From a virus: 64,000 nt of DNA. The notes beneath the pieces were generated by a model. The model saw only the letters and a list, made by a program, of their open reading frames with translations, did no database searches and was not told the DNA's origin. Both the position numbers and the translations under genes were made by a program. Of the stretch, positions 30,589 through 37,974 are shown piece by piece. The DNA is taken from positions 46,922-110,921 of IMG/VR virus record IMGVR_UViG_3300042294_004068, one strand, 5' to 3'. Numbering within the stretch: the stretch's first letter is position 1; each line of letters opens with the position of its first letter.

Positions 30589-31122
30589 TTAAAACGGTGC
30601 TGCTGGTGCCGCCGCAGGTGCAGCAGCTGGTGCTGGTGCTGGTGCAGGGGCTGGTGCAGGGGCTGGTGCCGCTGCAGCTGGTGCTGGTGGTACTGCAGCT
30701 CCTGCAGTTGCTCCACCCGCCGCTGGGTAGTAGTTCTTAATTTCGTTCTTCTTGTTACCCTGATAAGTCTTCTGACCAACCTGAGCACGGAAGCGTCGAC
30801 CCTGAAGTGCTGCTTCAATTTGTGCATTTGATGGTGCACGGTCGAAAAAGTCTTTTGTAAGACCTAGTGCGCCCATCTTACGGAAAAAGATTCCGAGAGC
30901 TGTTGGGTTTTCAGGCGAAATTGTTAGGTTGTCCCAAACAAGACGCTTTGCGAAAGCACCAGATTCAACCTGTGCCTTGAGTGAAAACATTGTCTTACCA
31001 GACTGCGTTACCTTTGCAACAGCTTCTACAACATTCAAGTCGTAGTCGCCATCTGGTAGTGGCTCATAAGATGCAGATTCACCTGCATTTTTAATGAGGT
31101 CTGCCCAATTGAGAGTACTCAT
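30589..31122 (-). CDS. SSB-like protein (DUF669-like) with Ala-Pro tail
   Basis: A 177-residue protein. Residues 1-130 (YEPLPDGDYDLNVVEAVAKV, LVWDNLTISPENPTALG, FRAQVGQKTYQGNKKNEIKN) look like the DUF669 family of phage single-strand-binding-like proteins. The tail is a low-complexity Ala/Pro run (PAPAPAPAPA) ending in PAAPF; a terminal Phe is typical of SSB tails that recruit partners, although the usual acidic residues are absent. The next gene upstream is a RecA-like ATPase, overlapping by 4 bases, a common pairing with SSB. It probably coats single-stranded DNA during replication and recombination. Confidence 0.75.
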   Translation of the reverse strand: MSTLNWADLIKNAGESASYEPLPDGDYDLNVVEAVAKVTQSGKTMFSLKAQVESGAFAKRLVWDNLTISPENPTALGIFFRKMGALGLTKDFFDRAPSNAQIEAALQGRRFRAQVGQKTYQGNKKNEIKNYYPAAGGATAGAAVPPAPAAAAPAPAPAPAPAPAPAAAPAAAPAAPF

Positions 31123-31907
31123 GCGTTTGCTTCTTTCTTAGTAGTGGTGGTTTGTTGTGCTTGTGGTACTTGTTTTGGTCCGAAGATAGTGTCGAGCATG
31201 ACATCAATAGATAGCTTGTCTTGTTCGACAATCGAGCCCAATCGGCCTTGAACTCGTTCTCCTGCTTCATACTCATTTGTGCGTTCGACGTACATACGAC
31301 GAACCTTGTAAGGAGGTGAAAGCGGGTCAGGGTTGGGGAAAGACTCGATAGTCAAAGCACCAAGAATGTCGTAGAAATATGGCGCTTGAATAGCAAGCTG
31401 ACCTTGTAGGTAAGGTCTGTGCTTTCCATCCTGAGTAACACGAGACATTGCTGTAAGAACAACAGCCTCGAGTGGGTTAGTTGGGTGCATCGTTAGGTCG
31501 CGGAGGTCGCGGAGAAGGCCACCCATGTGGCGAAGTAGTTCGCCCCACTGTTGCATCTTCATCTGCTCGTTTCCAGCGATGCTGTCCATGCACTTAACTT
31601 GTAACTCTGATATAGAGTCAATAATCAATGATTTAAATTGGTGCTTACCAAGTTGCAACCATTGATATGTTTTAATCACCGTGTCGTAATCACGTACTGT
31701 GACTACGCAGGTATCCCAAGTTCCATCTGCTACAGGTGGTTCCTCTCGCAGTGGGTCCCAGTACTTAACGACGATAGGCAAGAATCTATGACCGCCTTCA
31801 ACGTCAAGCATGAGTCGTGGGTATGGTGCGGTTACGGCGAAAGTTGATTTACCAACTTTTGATTCTCCGTAAACCATTACGGTCAGGGACCGTTGGATTT
31901 CACTCAT
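31119..31907 (-). CDS. RecA-like/AAA_24-type phage ATPase
   Basis: A 262-residue protein. The Walker A motif GESKVGKST spans residues 14-22. A Walker B-like FKSLIIDSISEL lies near 90-100, and LDVEGG follows the P-loop as in AAA_24 NTPases and Sak4-type recombinases. C-terminal residues are Gln/Thr-rich. Phage proteins of this type stimulate annealing or strand exchange together with an SSB, which is encoded directly downstream. The gene follows the RecB-like nuclease gene by 3 bases. A recombination or replication role is well supported by context; the exact family should be tested. Confidence 0.78.
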   Translation of the reverse strand: MSEIQRSLTVMVYGESKVGKSTFAVTAPYPRLMLDVEGGHRFLPIVVKYWDPLREEPPVADGTWDTCVVTVRDYDTVIKTYQWLQLGKHQFKSLIIDSISELQVKCMDSIAGNEQMKMQQWGELLRHMGGLLRDLRDLTMHPTNPLEAVVLTAMSRVTQDGKHRPYLQGQLAIQAPYFYDILGALTIESFPNPDPLSPPYKVRRMYVERTNEYEAGERVQGRLGSIVEQDKLSIDVMLDTIFGPKQVPQAQQTTTTKKEANA

Positions 31908-31910
31908 GCG

Positions 31911-32840
31911 TCACTCGTTTCCTTTAGTTTCTTCTTGACCATAGTAAGCATATGGATCTGCTACTACGAAGTTATCACTGATTGCTTGTTCTGCGGCACT
32001 GCCATCATCAACAAGTGTGCAAACAGTGAAGAATGGGCACTTCCATTTGCAGTCACGCGAAGGGCGTGGATACGCATGGAAAGCTGGGTTCTCACCTTCA
32101 TCCAATGCTGTTCTAACACGCATCATGTCGGCAATAGTGCCGTGCAGACGGTCCCAGAAGGAGCGTAGGGTGAAGATGTTGTGCCGTACTTCGATTTGGT
32201 CGTAGAACGGCGGACGTGCCGCTGCAGAACGTCGTACCTTCTTCAACATTGTGAAGATGCCTCCGTCTGAGCGTTCTGACTCATCCTTCTTGGTGGATTC
32301 CAAGAGCATGTATGTCAAAATCTGTTCATTCATTGGTGCAAGGTTTGCAAATTCGCTCAATGAACCGCCAACTGTTTTAAAGTCACGGAACATACGAACA
32401 CCATCACCCTTGCGACGCACACGCATATCAAGCTTTCCAGTGAGTTCAACTTCTCCATTGAAAAGCGGTGCGGTAATAACTTCTTCTGTAGAAATCATTT
32501 CAAGTTCGGCATCAATGCCATTTTCTTCTACCCATTGCAAGTAGCCTTCAAGCATGATGTGTCCAAGTTCTCCCTCTTTTTCCAACTCGGAGACGTCTTT
32601 GAACTCTGCAAGAAGTACTTGCTTTTCTGCGTTTAAAAGTTTTGAGTGTGATTCTAGAAGCGGTGTTCCGTTTGCGTAGTAGTCATCTAGCGCAGCGTGA
32701 ATTCTTGTACCAAGTACGAGTGCACCAGTAGAGTCTCTATACTTTGGTTGCAATCTTCTATAGTAAGTAAGCCACCACTTGCGACGGCAATCTTTAAATG
32801 TTTGAATCTCGCTGTTGGAGATTCTGACTACTTCGCTCAT
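31911..32840 (-). CDS. PD-(D/E)XK nuclease, Cas4/RecB-like
   Basis: A 309-residue protein. Nuclease motifs are GTRIHAALD (His48), a GKLDMR strand with Asp138, and FRDFKTV with Asp153 and Lys155. The cysteines Cys18 and a C-terminal CKWKCPFFTVC cluster match the 4Fe-4S arrangement of Cas4 and AddB-type nucleases. No CRISPR array or other cas gene is present, so this is a phage recombination or DNA-processing nuclease, as in many phages. It overlaps the helicase gene by 4 bases (ATGA), supporting a shared complex or pathway for end resection. Confidence 0.85.
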   Translation of the reverse strand: MSEVVRISNSEIQTFKDCRRKWWLTYYRRLQPKYRDSTGALVLGTRIHAALDDYYANGTPLLESHSKLLNAEKQVLLAEFKDVSELEKEGELGHIMLEGYLQWVEENGIDAELEMISTEEVITAPLFNGEVELTGKLDMRVRRKGDGVRMFRDFKTVGGSLSEFANLAPMNEQILTYMLLESTKKDESERSDGGIFTMLKKVRRSAAARPPFYDQIEVRHNIFTLRSFWDRLHGTIADMMRVRTALDEGENPAFHAYPRPSRDCKWKCPFFTVCTLVDDGSAAEQAISDNFVVADPYAYYGQEETKGNE

Positions 32841-34636
32841 AGTAACCCTGCCTTATCGTCTTTAAGTAGTTTTAGTAGTTGTGTTTGGTCTTGAACGATG
32901 TCTTCAAAGTTCTGAGCTTTTTTCTCGAGAACATCGATAACACGTTCTTCTATAGTTCCTTCAGTCACGTAATCAGTGATGATTACTGAGTCATGAATTT
33001 CGGAACCAATTCTGTGAACTCTATCAAGGGCTTGCTTGTGGTCAACTAGCGACCAAGGGCGTTGAAGCATAATCAAACGGCGAGCAGCAGTAAGAGTTAC
33101 ACCAACACCACCCGCCTGAGCAGTAAATAGAATCCATTTAGTTTTTCCAGATTGGAAATCATCGATGGCTTTCTGACGTTCATCTTCTGTTTGAGCACCT
33201 GTAATAAGCCCGTGAGGGATGCTCTTCTTTGTCATCTCGGCACTTACTAAATCAATTAATTGCCGAGACACAGCGCAAACTGCCACTGAATCATCACCAA
33301 AGTCTCCGCTTTCAATATCGTCCATGAGTGCATCAACTTTGCAAGAAGGTTCAGTCAGATATACAGCTATTTCTCCTGTTTGCTCATTTGTCTCAAGAAC
33401 AGCAGAAGAACTTGCAAACTGCAGAAGTCTTAAAGTCTGCGTCAAAATACTTGGAGCAGTGAGAGCAGAACCGTTTTCTAACTCTGCAATCATGGTGTCA
33501 CGCATTTGCTCATAAGCCTTCTTCTGCTTAGGAGACATTTCAATGTCACGACGTTCGTTGATTACCTCTGGCAACCAAGGGAGCACAACAGACTTCAACA
33601 TTCGTCGCATAACAGGTTGAACAGCTTTGTCGAATTCTGCTTGCATGTGAGGCTTTACTCCGATAACAAGCATTCCACCAAATGCATTTAACATGGTGTC
33701 TACCATTCGCTCAATCCAACGAGTTTTGCTAGGCCAGTCTTTTGGTGACAACCAGTGAAGGATTGCCCATAGGTCGACTACATCTTTTGCAATCGGTGTA
33801 CCAGTTAAAGCAAACTTAATTTGAGCATCGCCAGTTGCAGCCCATAGAGCTCGAGTCTGCTTTGACTTTGGCTCCTTAGAGCGGTGAATCTCATCTGCAA
33901 TTACAGCTTTAAAATCAATAGCGTTCAACTCACGCTGATGCACTTCGCAGCGGTTAGCACTAACAGACTCGTCGTGACCTCCACAATCGGAGCAGCGAGT
34001 CAAAGCCACAGAGCCATAAGGAGCAAGTCTTGAGTGGCCTCTTAAAGCCTCCCAATTGAGAACATAAACATCGGCTTGAGCATCGAATTGTTTTTTGCGT
34101 TGTACTGCTGTTCCTTTGACAACTTGAGTGGTGACTTCAGGCCACCATTTTTCAAACTCTCTCGCCCAGTTCTTTTTTAGGGTGTTAGGGCAAACGATTA
34201 GTGCTGGAAAGACCTGCTCACCGTCGTTTTGTAGTTTTTTCAAGGCTCTGATTGCCTGAGCCGTTTTACCTAAACCTGGCTCGTCAGCGAGCAGGGCACG
34301 CTTAGCGGTGCTGAGGAACTGTACGCCCGCTCTTTGGTGTGGGAATAGGTCTTCATCCCCTTCCGCCTCTAAAACCTCTCTAAGGGCCATAGAAGGCGAA
34401 ATACGGGTATTTAATTCATTGGTTGCCCAATCATTAAGGGCTGGACCTATTTGAAGGTCATGGAGGAAGGTGGAGCGCAAAGCAAGGCAACTGGACCAGC
34501 TTAAAGGCAGTCTCCATAGCTGGTCTTCTGTAGACCATTTAGAGCCTGGAATAGACTTACAAAGGTCTTTAAATCGCCACTCAGCTTGAATGACTATGTT
34601 GGATTTTTCAGCGTCTAAATCCACAAATACTGGCAT
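32837..34636 (-). CDS. SNF2-type DNA helicase/translocase
   Basis: A 599-residue SF2 enzyme. Residues about 10-70 match the small HARP-like N-terminal region that precedes many phage SNF2 enzymes. Walker A is DEPGLGKT (118-125), motif II is DEIH (248-251), and FALTGTPI is motif III. A Cys-rich insertion CSDC...C.VH (Cys215, Cys218, Cys230, His233) may bind zinc. The C-terminal helicase half has ILFTAQAGGVGVTL and QALDRVHRIG (motifs V and VI). It probably remodels forks or recombination intermediates. The gene follows the RuvC-like gene after a 68-base gap with an inverted repeat. Confidence 0.88.
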   Translation of the reverse strand: MPVFVDLDAEKSNIVIQAEWRFKDLCKSIPGSKWSTEDQLWRLPLSWSSCLALRSTFLHDLQIGPALNDWATNELNTRISPSMALREVLEAEGDEDLFPHQRAGVQFLSTAKRALLADEPGLGKTAQAIRALKKLQNDGEQVFPALIVCPNTLKKNWAREFEKWWPEVTTQVVKGTAVQRKKQFDAQADVYVLNWEALRGHSRLAPYGSVALTRCSDCGGHDESVSANRCEVHQRELNAIDFKAVIADEIHRSKEPKSKQTRALWAATGDAQIKFALTGTPIAKDVVDLWAILHWLSPKDWPSKTRWIERMVDTMLNAFGGMLVIGVKPHMQAEFDKAVQPVMRRMLKSVVLPWLPEVINERRDIEMSPKQKKAYEQMRDTMIAELENGSALTAPSILTQTLRLLQFASSSAVLETNEQTGEIAVYLTEPSCKVDALMDDIESGDFGDDSVAVCAVSRQLIDLVSAEMTKKSIPHGLITGAQTEDERQKAIDDFQSGKTKWILFTAQAGGVGVTLTAARRLIMLQRPWSLVDHKQALDRVHRIGSEIHDSVIITDYVTEGTIEERVIDVLEKKAQNFEDIVQDQTQLLKLLKDDKAGLL

Positions 34637-34664
34637 TTTTACTTCCTGTCACTATGTCAAACAT

Positions 34665-34705
34665 ACTATCACGAAAAATTAAAAAACTTTAAAATTCTTG
34701 ATAGT
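34665..34705 (-). repeat. Imperfect inverted repeat between the RuvC-like and helicase genes
   Basis: Arms ACTATCACGAA (34665-34675) and TTCTTGATAGT (34695-34705) pair at 10 of 11 positions around an A/T-rich centre containing a six-base A/T homopolymer. It starts at the last base of the RuvC-like stop codon. It may end or process the upstream transcript or act as an operator for the helicase gene. Confidence 0.35.
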
Positions 34706-35190
34706 TATTTTTCTTTGTCTAAGAGTACACGAGGTACCCATCCTTGCTTGGCTAGAGCTAGTAGGGCGTGTCGTATTGCATCATTAGCATGACCTTCCCC
34801 ACCCACGTGCCAAGTTCCAACCTTTTTTAGAGCATCATTTGGGAACATGTTCTTTGCGTCTACTGGGTTTTGCATCCATATGTTTTCTGGCGAATAACCA
34901 TCTTCCCTACATAGATGTTTCAAGACTCCTATTTGCTCTAGAGAGTATGGAGCCTGAGAATTTCGAACAGTGGCTGCATTTATAATAAAACGCTCACACA
35001 CAACTTTGAATGAGGGCGAGTTTTTATATTGGGCCATCACTGCTCTTACGTCAGAAGCAAAGTCTTCAGGCTGAGATTCCATTGAATAAACTTTAACTGG
35101 AAAGTCATCAGCCCCTCCGCTCCATGTAATAAGAGCTATACCCGTGGCTTTACCTGGGTCTACTGCCAAAATTGCATAGTTAGAGTTCAT
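34705..35190 (-). CDS. RuvC-like Holliday junction resolvase/nuclease
   Basis: A 161-residue protein of the RNase H-like RuvC fold: AILAVDPGKATGIAL with Asp11, VVCERFI with Glu66, and GEGHANDAIRHAL with His134 and Asp137. These give the expected acidic active site. Length is close to bacterial RuvC (about 170). It starts within the end of the DNA polymerase gene (4-base overlap), so both are probably made together. It likely resolves branched DNA before packaging. Confidence 0.82.
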   Translation of the reverse strand: MNSNYAILAVDPGKATGIALITWSGGADDFPVKVYSMESQPEDFASDVRAVMAQYKNSPSFKVVCERFIINAATVRNSQAPYSLEQIGVLKHLCREDGYSPENIWMQNPVDAKNMFPNDALKKVGTWHVGGEGHANDAIRHALLALAKQGWVPRVLLDKEK

Positions 35191-37013
35191 TCGTACTTTT
35201 GCCCCCAGTTCTCGAGTGGTCCTTCAACATCAGCCGTTAATGGAACAGCCCAACCTTCTCTGGTAGTCATACATTCACGAACAACTTTTTTAATTTCTTC
35301 AGCCTCTTCACGAGGGGCTTGAAGAACAATTTCGTCATGTACTGGAACAATTAAGTAGTCAGTCAAATCTGCTTGGTCTAGCTTTAAAAGATTTGACTTA
35401 AACACTTCAGCAGCACCACCTTGAATCAAATAATTGACTAGCGTGTATGTACGCTCTTCGTCACAAGGGATTCGACGTCCAGTCCAAGTGTGAACATATC
35501 CTTGCCCTTCAGTGCGAAGTCTTTCTTGACCAATGCTGTCGATATGTTTTTGAAAAGCAGCCATACCTGGATAGTTAACGTCGAATGAATCAGACACAGC
35601 TCGCATTTGAGGTTCTGGAACACCAGCAGTTAAAGCTTGCTTAGCAACACCTGCACCATAGAGTCGTCCGTAGACAACACCCTTAATGAGGTTACGACGC
35701 TTGTCAGACTTTTGCATAGTTGGGTCTTGATAAACCTGACGACCAATCTCAGTAAATGGATCAGAACCAGTTGCATCTGCCATGTTAAATAGATTGATTA
35801 GGTTTTCATCCCCTGACAAAGACGAGAACATACGGAACTCGACCTGATCCAAGTCAGATGTAATAATCACATGGTCAGGGTCTTTAGGGATGAAGGCTCG
35901 ACGCACAGTTGCATCACCTTTAGGCAGAGTCTGCAATGCTGGGTCTGTAATTGACATACGAGAAGTTCTAGCAGCTACTGTTTTGATAGATGGGTGAAGA
36001 ACTCCATCTATGTTCATATTGATAAAGTTTAAAAAGTAAGTGCTTGCTAGTTTTTCTGCTTTTCTAACTTGAAGAACTATGTCTGCTAACTCTTTAACTT
36101 CTTGGTTGCCTTCAATAGCAAGTTTTTCTAGTTGGTCTCTTGCAGCAGACTTTTGACCAGAAGCGGTGAACTCTGTAATTTCTCCACCAAGTTCTTCCAA
36201 CATTCTGACAAGCTGTTGATTACTTGTTATCGAGCCACCATAACGATTGAATGCCCAAAGTTTTGTCTTCTCTGTGTAGTCAAGAAGTTCTTCATACTTT
36301 TTCTTTGAGTAATCGACATCAACGCGAGCGCCGTTAATTTCCATACGAGTAACGACTTTTCGTGCGCCCATCTCTAATTCGTAAGCTCGATTGTATGGAC
36401 CATTAGGGCCACACTTTTCCCAGTACATCTCCCACAAACGCATTGTTAGTACTGTATCGAGAGCACCGTAAGACCAGAATGGTTCAAAAGAAATTGGAAC
36501 AGTTCCCCAAGTCCAACCATTAGCAGAAAGTTCTTCATCAAGTTTTGATTGAAGATGCGCAGCGTATGGGTCTATATGTTGAGCAGAAAGTTCTTTTAGA
36601 CCACCGACACCAAGAGGGTCAACAATGTGAGCCATAATCATTGTGTCATGTGCACGGTCCCATGGAATACGCCAGCGAGATTTAATTTCAAACCAGCGAG
36701 CTTCAAACGCAACGTTGTGACAAACAATAGGACCGTCAAAACGATTCATTGCTTCATAGAAAACGCCATTCCACTCTTCCCATGGAATAGACCAGCCAGT
36801 CATTCCGTCACCAACTTGGACAAGACGTAAATCACCATGCCAAGGAGACAATGCATCTTTACGTTGACCACCTGGACGTTCTCCAGTTTCAGTGTCAATC
36901 GCTATAGCATTGTATGGACGTCGTTCACCCAACCAATGAAGAAAAGCTTGCGCTTTTTCTACAGAGTCAACTAGATGTAGCTGAACTCCTGTTAAATCTC
37001 GTCTCTCAGTCAC
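35187..37013 (-). CDS. Family A DNA polymerase with 3'-5' exonuclease
   Basis: A 608-residue replicative polymerase starting at GTG. Exonuclease residues are in IAIDTETG (Asp40, Glu42), the HN..F segment (Asn100) and SYGALDT (Asp186). Polymerase motif A is SDLDQVEFR (Asp387); motif B is KGVVYGRLYGAG (Lys444, Tyr448); motif C is VHDEIVL (His559, Asp560). No 5' nuclease domain is present, as in other phage PolA proteins. The residue equivalent to Escherichia coli Phe762 is Tyr448, as in T7 polymerase. It is the lead gene of the DNA-metabolism block that continues with RuvC, helicase, nuclease, ATPase and SSB. Confidence 0.93.
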   Translation of the reverse strand: MTERRDLTGVQLHLVDSVEKAQAFLHWLGERRPYNAIAIDTETGERPGGQRKDALSPWHGDLRLVQVGDGMTGWSIPWEEWNGVFYEAMNRFDGPIVCHNVAFEARWFEIKSRWRIPWDRAHDTMIMAHIVDPLGVGGLKELSAQHIDPYAAHLQSKLDEELSANGWTWGTVPISFEPFWSYGALDTVLTMRLWEMYWEKCGPNGPYNRAYELEMGARKVVTRMEINGARVDVDYSKKKYEELLDYTEKTKLWAFNRYGGSITSNQQLVRMLEELGGEITEFTASGQKSAARDQLEKLAIEGNQEVKELADIVLQVRKAEKLASTYFLNFINMNIDGVLHPSIKTVAARTSRMSITDPALQTLPKGDATVRRAFIPKDPDHVIITSDLDQVEFRMFSSLSGDENLINLFNMADATGSDPFTEIGRQVYQDPTMQKSDKRRNLIKGVVYGRLYGAGVAKQALTAGVPEPQMRAVSDSFDVNYPGMAAFQKHIDSIGQERLRTEGQGYVHTWTGRRIPCDEERTYTLVNYLIQGGAAEVFKSNLLKLDQADLTDYLIVPVHDEIVLQAPREEAEEIKKVVRECMTTREGWAVPLTADVEGPLENWGQKYE

Positions 37014-37027
37014 TTACAATCTTTCTT

Positions 37028-37498
37028 CTAAGGAATCATCTCTATTCTATAGATTGATTCTATCTTTTCATCATACTTTGCTGCTTGTTCCAAAAGCCGC
37101 TGGGCTACGTGAGTTAGATATCTTGCCCCACCAGCATCATATTTGTAAAGAGCATCTAGCACAGGTTCTGGGTCTTCAGAAACTTGAGCCCATGTTCGGT
37201 CTTTTTCAGGGAAAATGATAGGAAGGTTTTTACTTGGATAGCACTCCTCGCATGGCAAGGAGTCTGGTTTTAGCTCATCTGAAGGAGCTTCAACTAGCCC
37301 GTATCTCTTTACAAGAGGACAAGCTGCTCCATGAAAAACTAAAGAAACTCCAACTCTCGAAAGAATGTAAGAACCATTTTCAGTCTTGTAAAGCTTAAAC
37401 TCAATCCATCGCGTGGAGCCGCGACGCCATGAAGATGAATCGCCTAGAAGACGACCACTAAATTGGAGGGTACGAGAACCGTCCTTTACTTCATACAT
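37028..37498 (-). CDS. Unknown 156-residue protein with a Cys pair
   Basis: Begins MYEVKDGSRTLQFSGRLLG and contains HGAACPL, then a CEEC pair near residue 85; the first half is beta-rich (R.IEFKLYKTENGSYIL), the second half helical. The Cys residues could bind a metal. I do not recognise the family. It overlaps the upstream gene by one base and precedes the polymerase by 14, suggesting a replication-associated or bridging position between the structural and replication blocks. Confidence 0.6.
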   Translation of the reverse strand: MYEVKDGSRTLQFSGRLLGDSSSWRRGSTRWIEFKLYKTENGSYILSRVGVSLVFHGAACPLVKRYGLVEAPSDELKPDSLPCEECYPSKNLPIIFPEKDRTWAQVSEDPEPVLDALYKYDAGGARYLTHVAQRLLEQAAKYDEKIESIYRIEMIP

Positions 37499-37974
37499 TA
37501 TGGCTGTGTCCCCCCTCCAGAGTTTTGTTGCTCTTGTAGAGATGTCAACAGATCAGATGTTTCTTGAGCTTGTTCTGTATGTAAATCTTCATCATGTGTA
37601 TGCTCAATAGTAAGCTCTTCTATTGGTACTACAATATCCGTAGCTCCTGCAGGGTTGTCTTTAAAATAGATATAAGACCACCACAAAATGCATTCTTCTT
37701 TGGCCCATTCAATTTCTGCCCATCCGCGCATAGGCCAAGGCTCAAAACCAGGATTTTCATTTAATTGAATAAGCTCTATATTTTTTGAAACATCAGTTAT
37801 ATACTGAACAACATTATCCATGTGGTTGTATATTAATTCTGCAGAAAGTTCATCTCTTTCTTGAGTGTTATTTATGTTGATAGCTGTATGAACTTCTTCA
37901 GAAGAAGATGCAGTAAATTTTTTACAGATATACGGACGGTCTTCACCGTTATATTGTGCAAGATATTCTATCAT
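37498..37974 (-). CDS. Unknown 158-residue protein, fiber-adjacent
   Basis: Begins MIEYLAQYNGEDRPYICKKF; rich in Trp in the middle (EPWPMRGWAEIEW, CILWWSYIYF) and Glu/Gln-rich at the end (EQAQETSDLLTSLQEQQ). No known motif. The start codon overlaps the stop of the S74-domain fiber gene by 4 bases. Small proteins in this position are often fiber assembly chaperones; that is only positional inference. Confidence 0.6.
   Translation of the reverse strand: MIEYLAQYNGEDRPYICKKFTASSSEEVHTAININNTQERDELSAELIYNHMDNVVQYITDVSKNIELIQLNENPGFEPWPMRGWAEIEWAKEECILWWSYIYFKDNPAGATDIVVPIEELTIEHTHDEDLHTEQAQETSDLLTSLQEQQNSGGGTQP

Noticed and set aside
30555-30839. Frames on both strands across the Ala-Pro tail of the SSB-like gene (His/Gln-rich and Cys/Trp-rich)
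   Set aside because: Low-complexity GCT/GGT repeats stay open in all frames; no start signal is seen.
31911-32840. Cas4-like nuclease as part of a CRISPR system
   Set aside because: No repeats or other cas genes are present; RecB/Cas4-like nucleases next to phage helicases and SSB are common.
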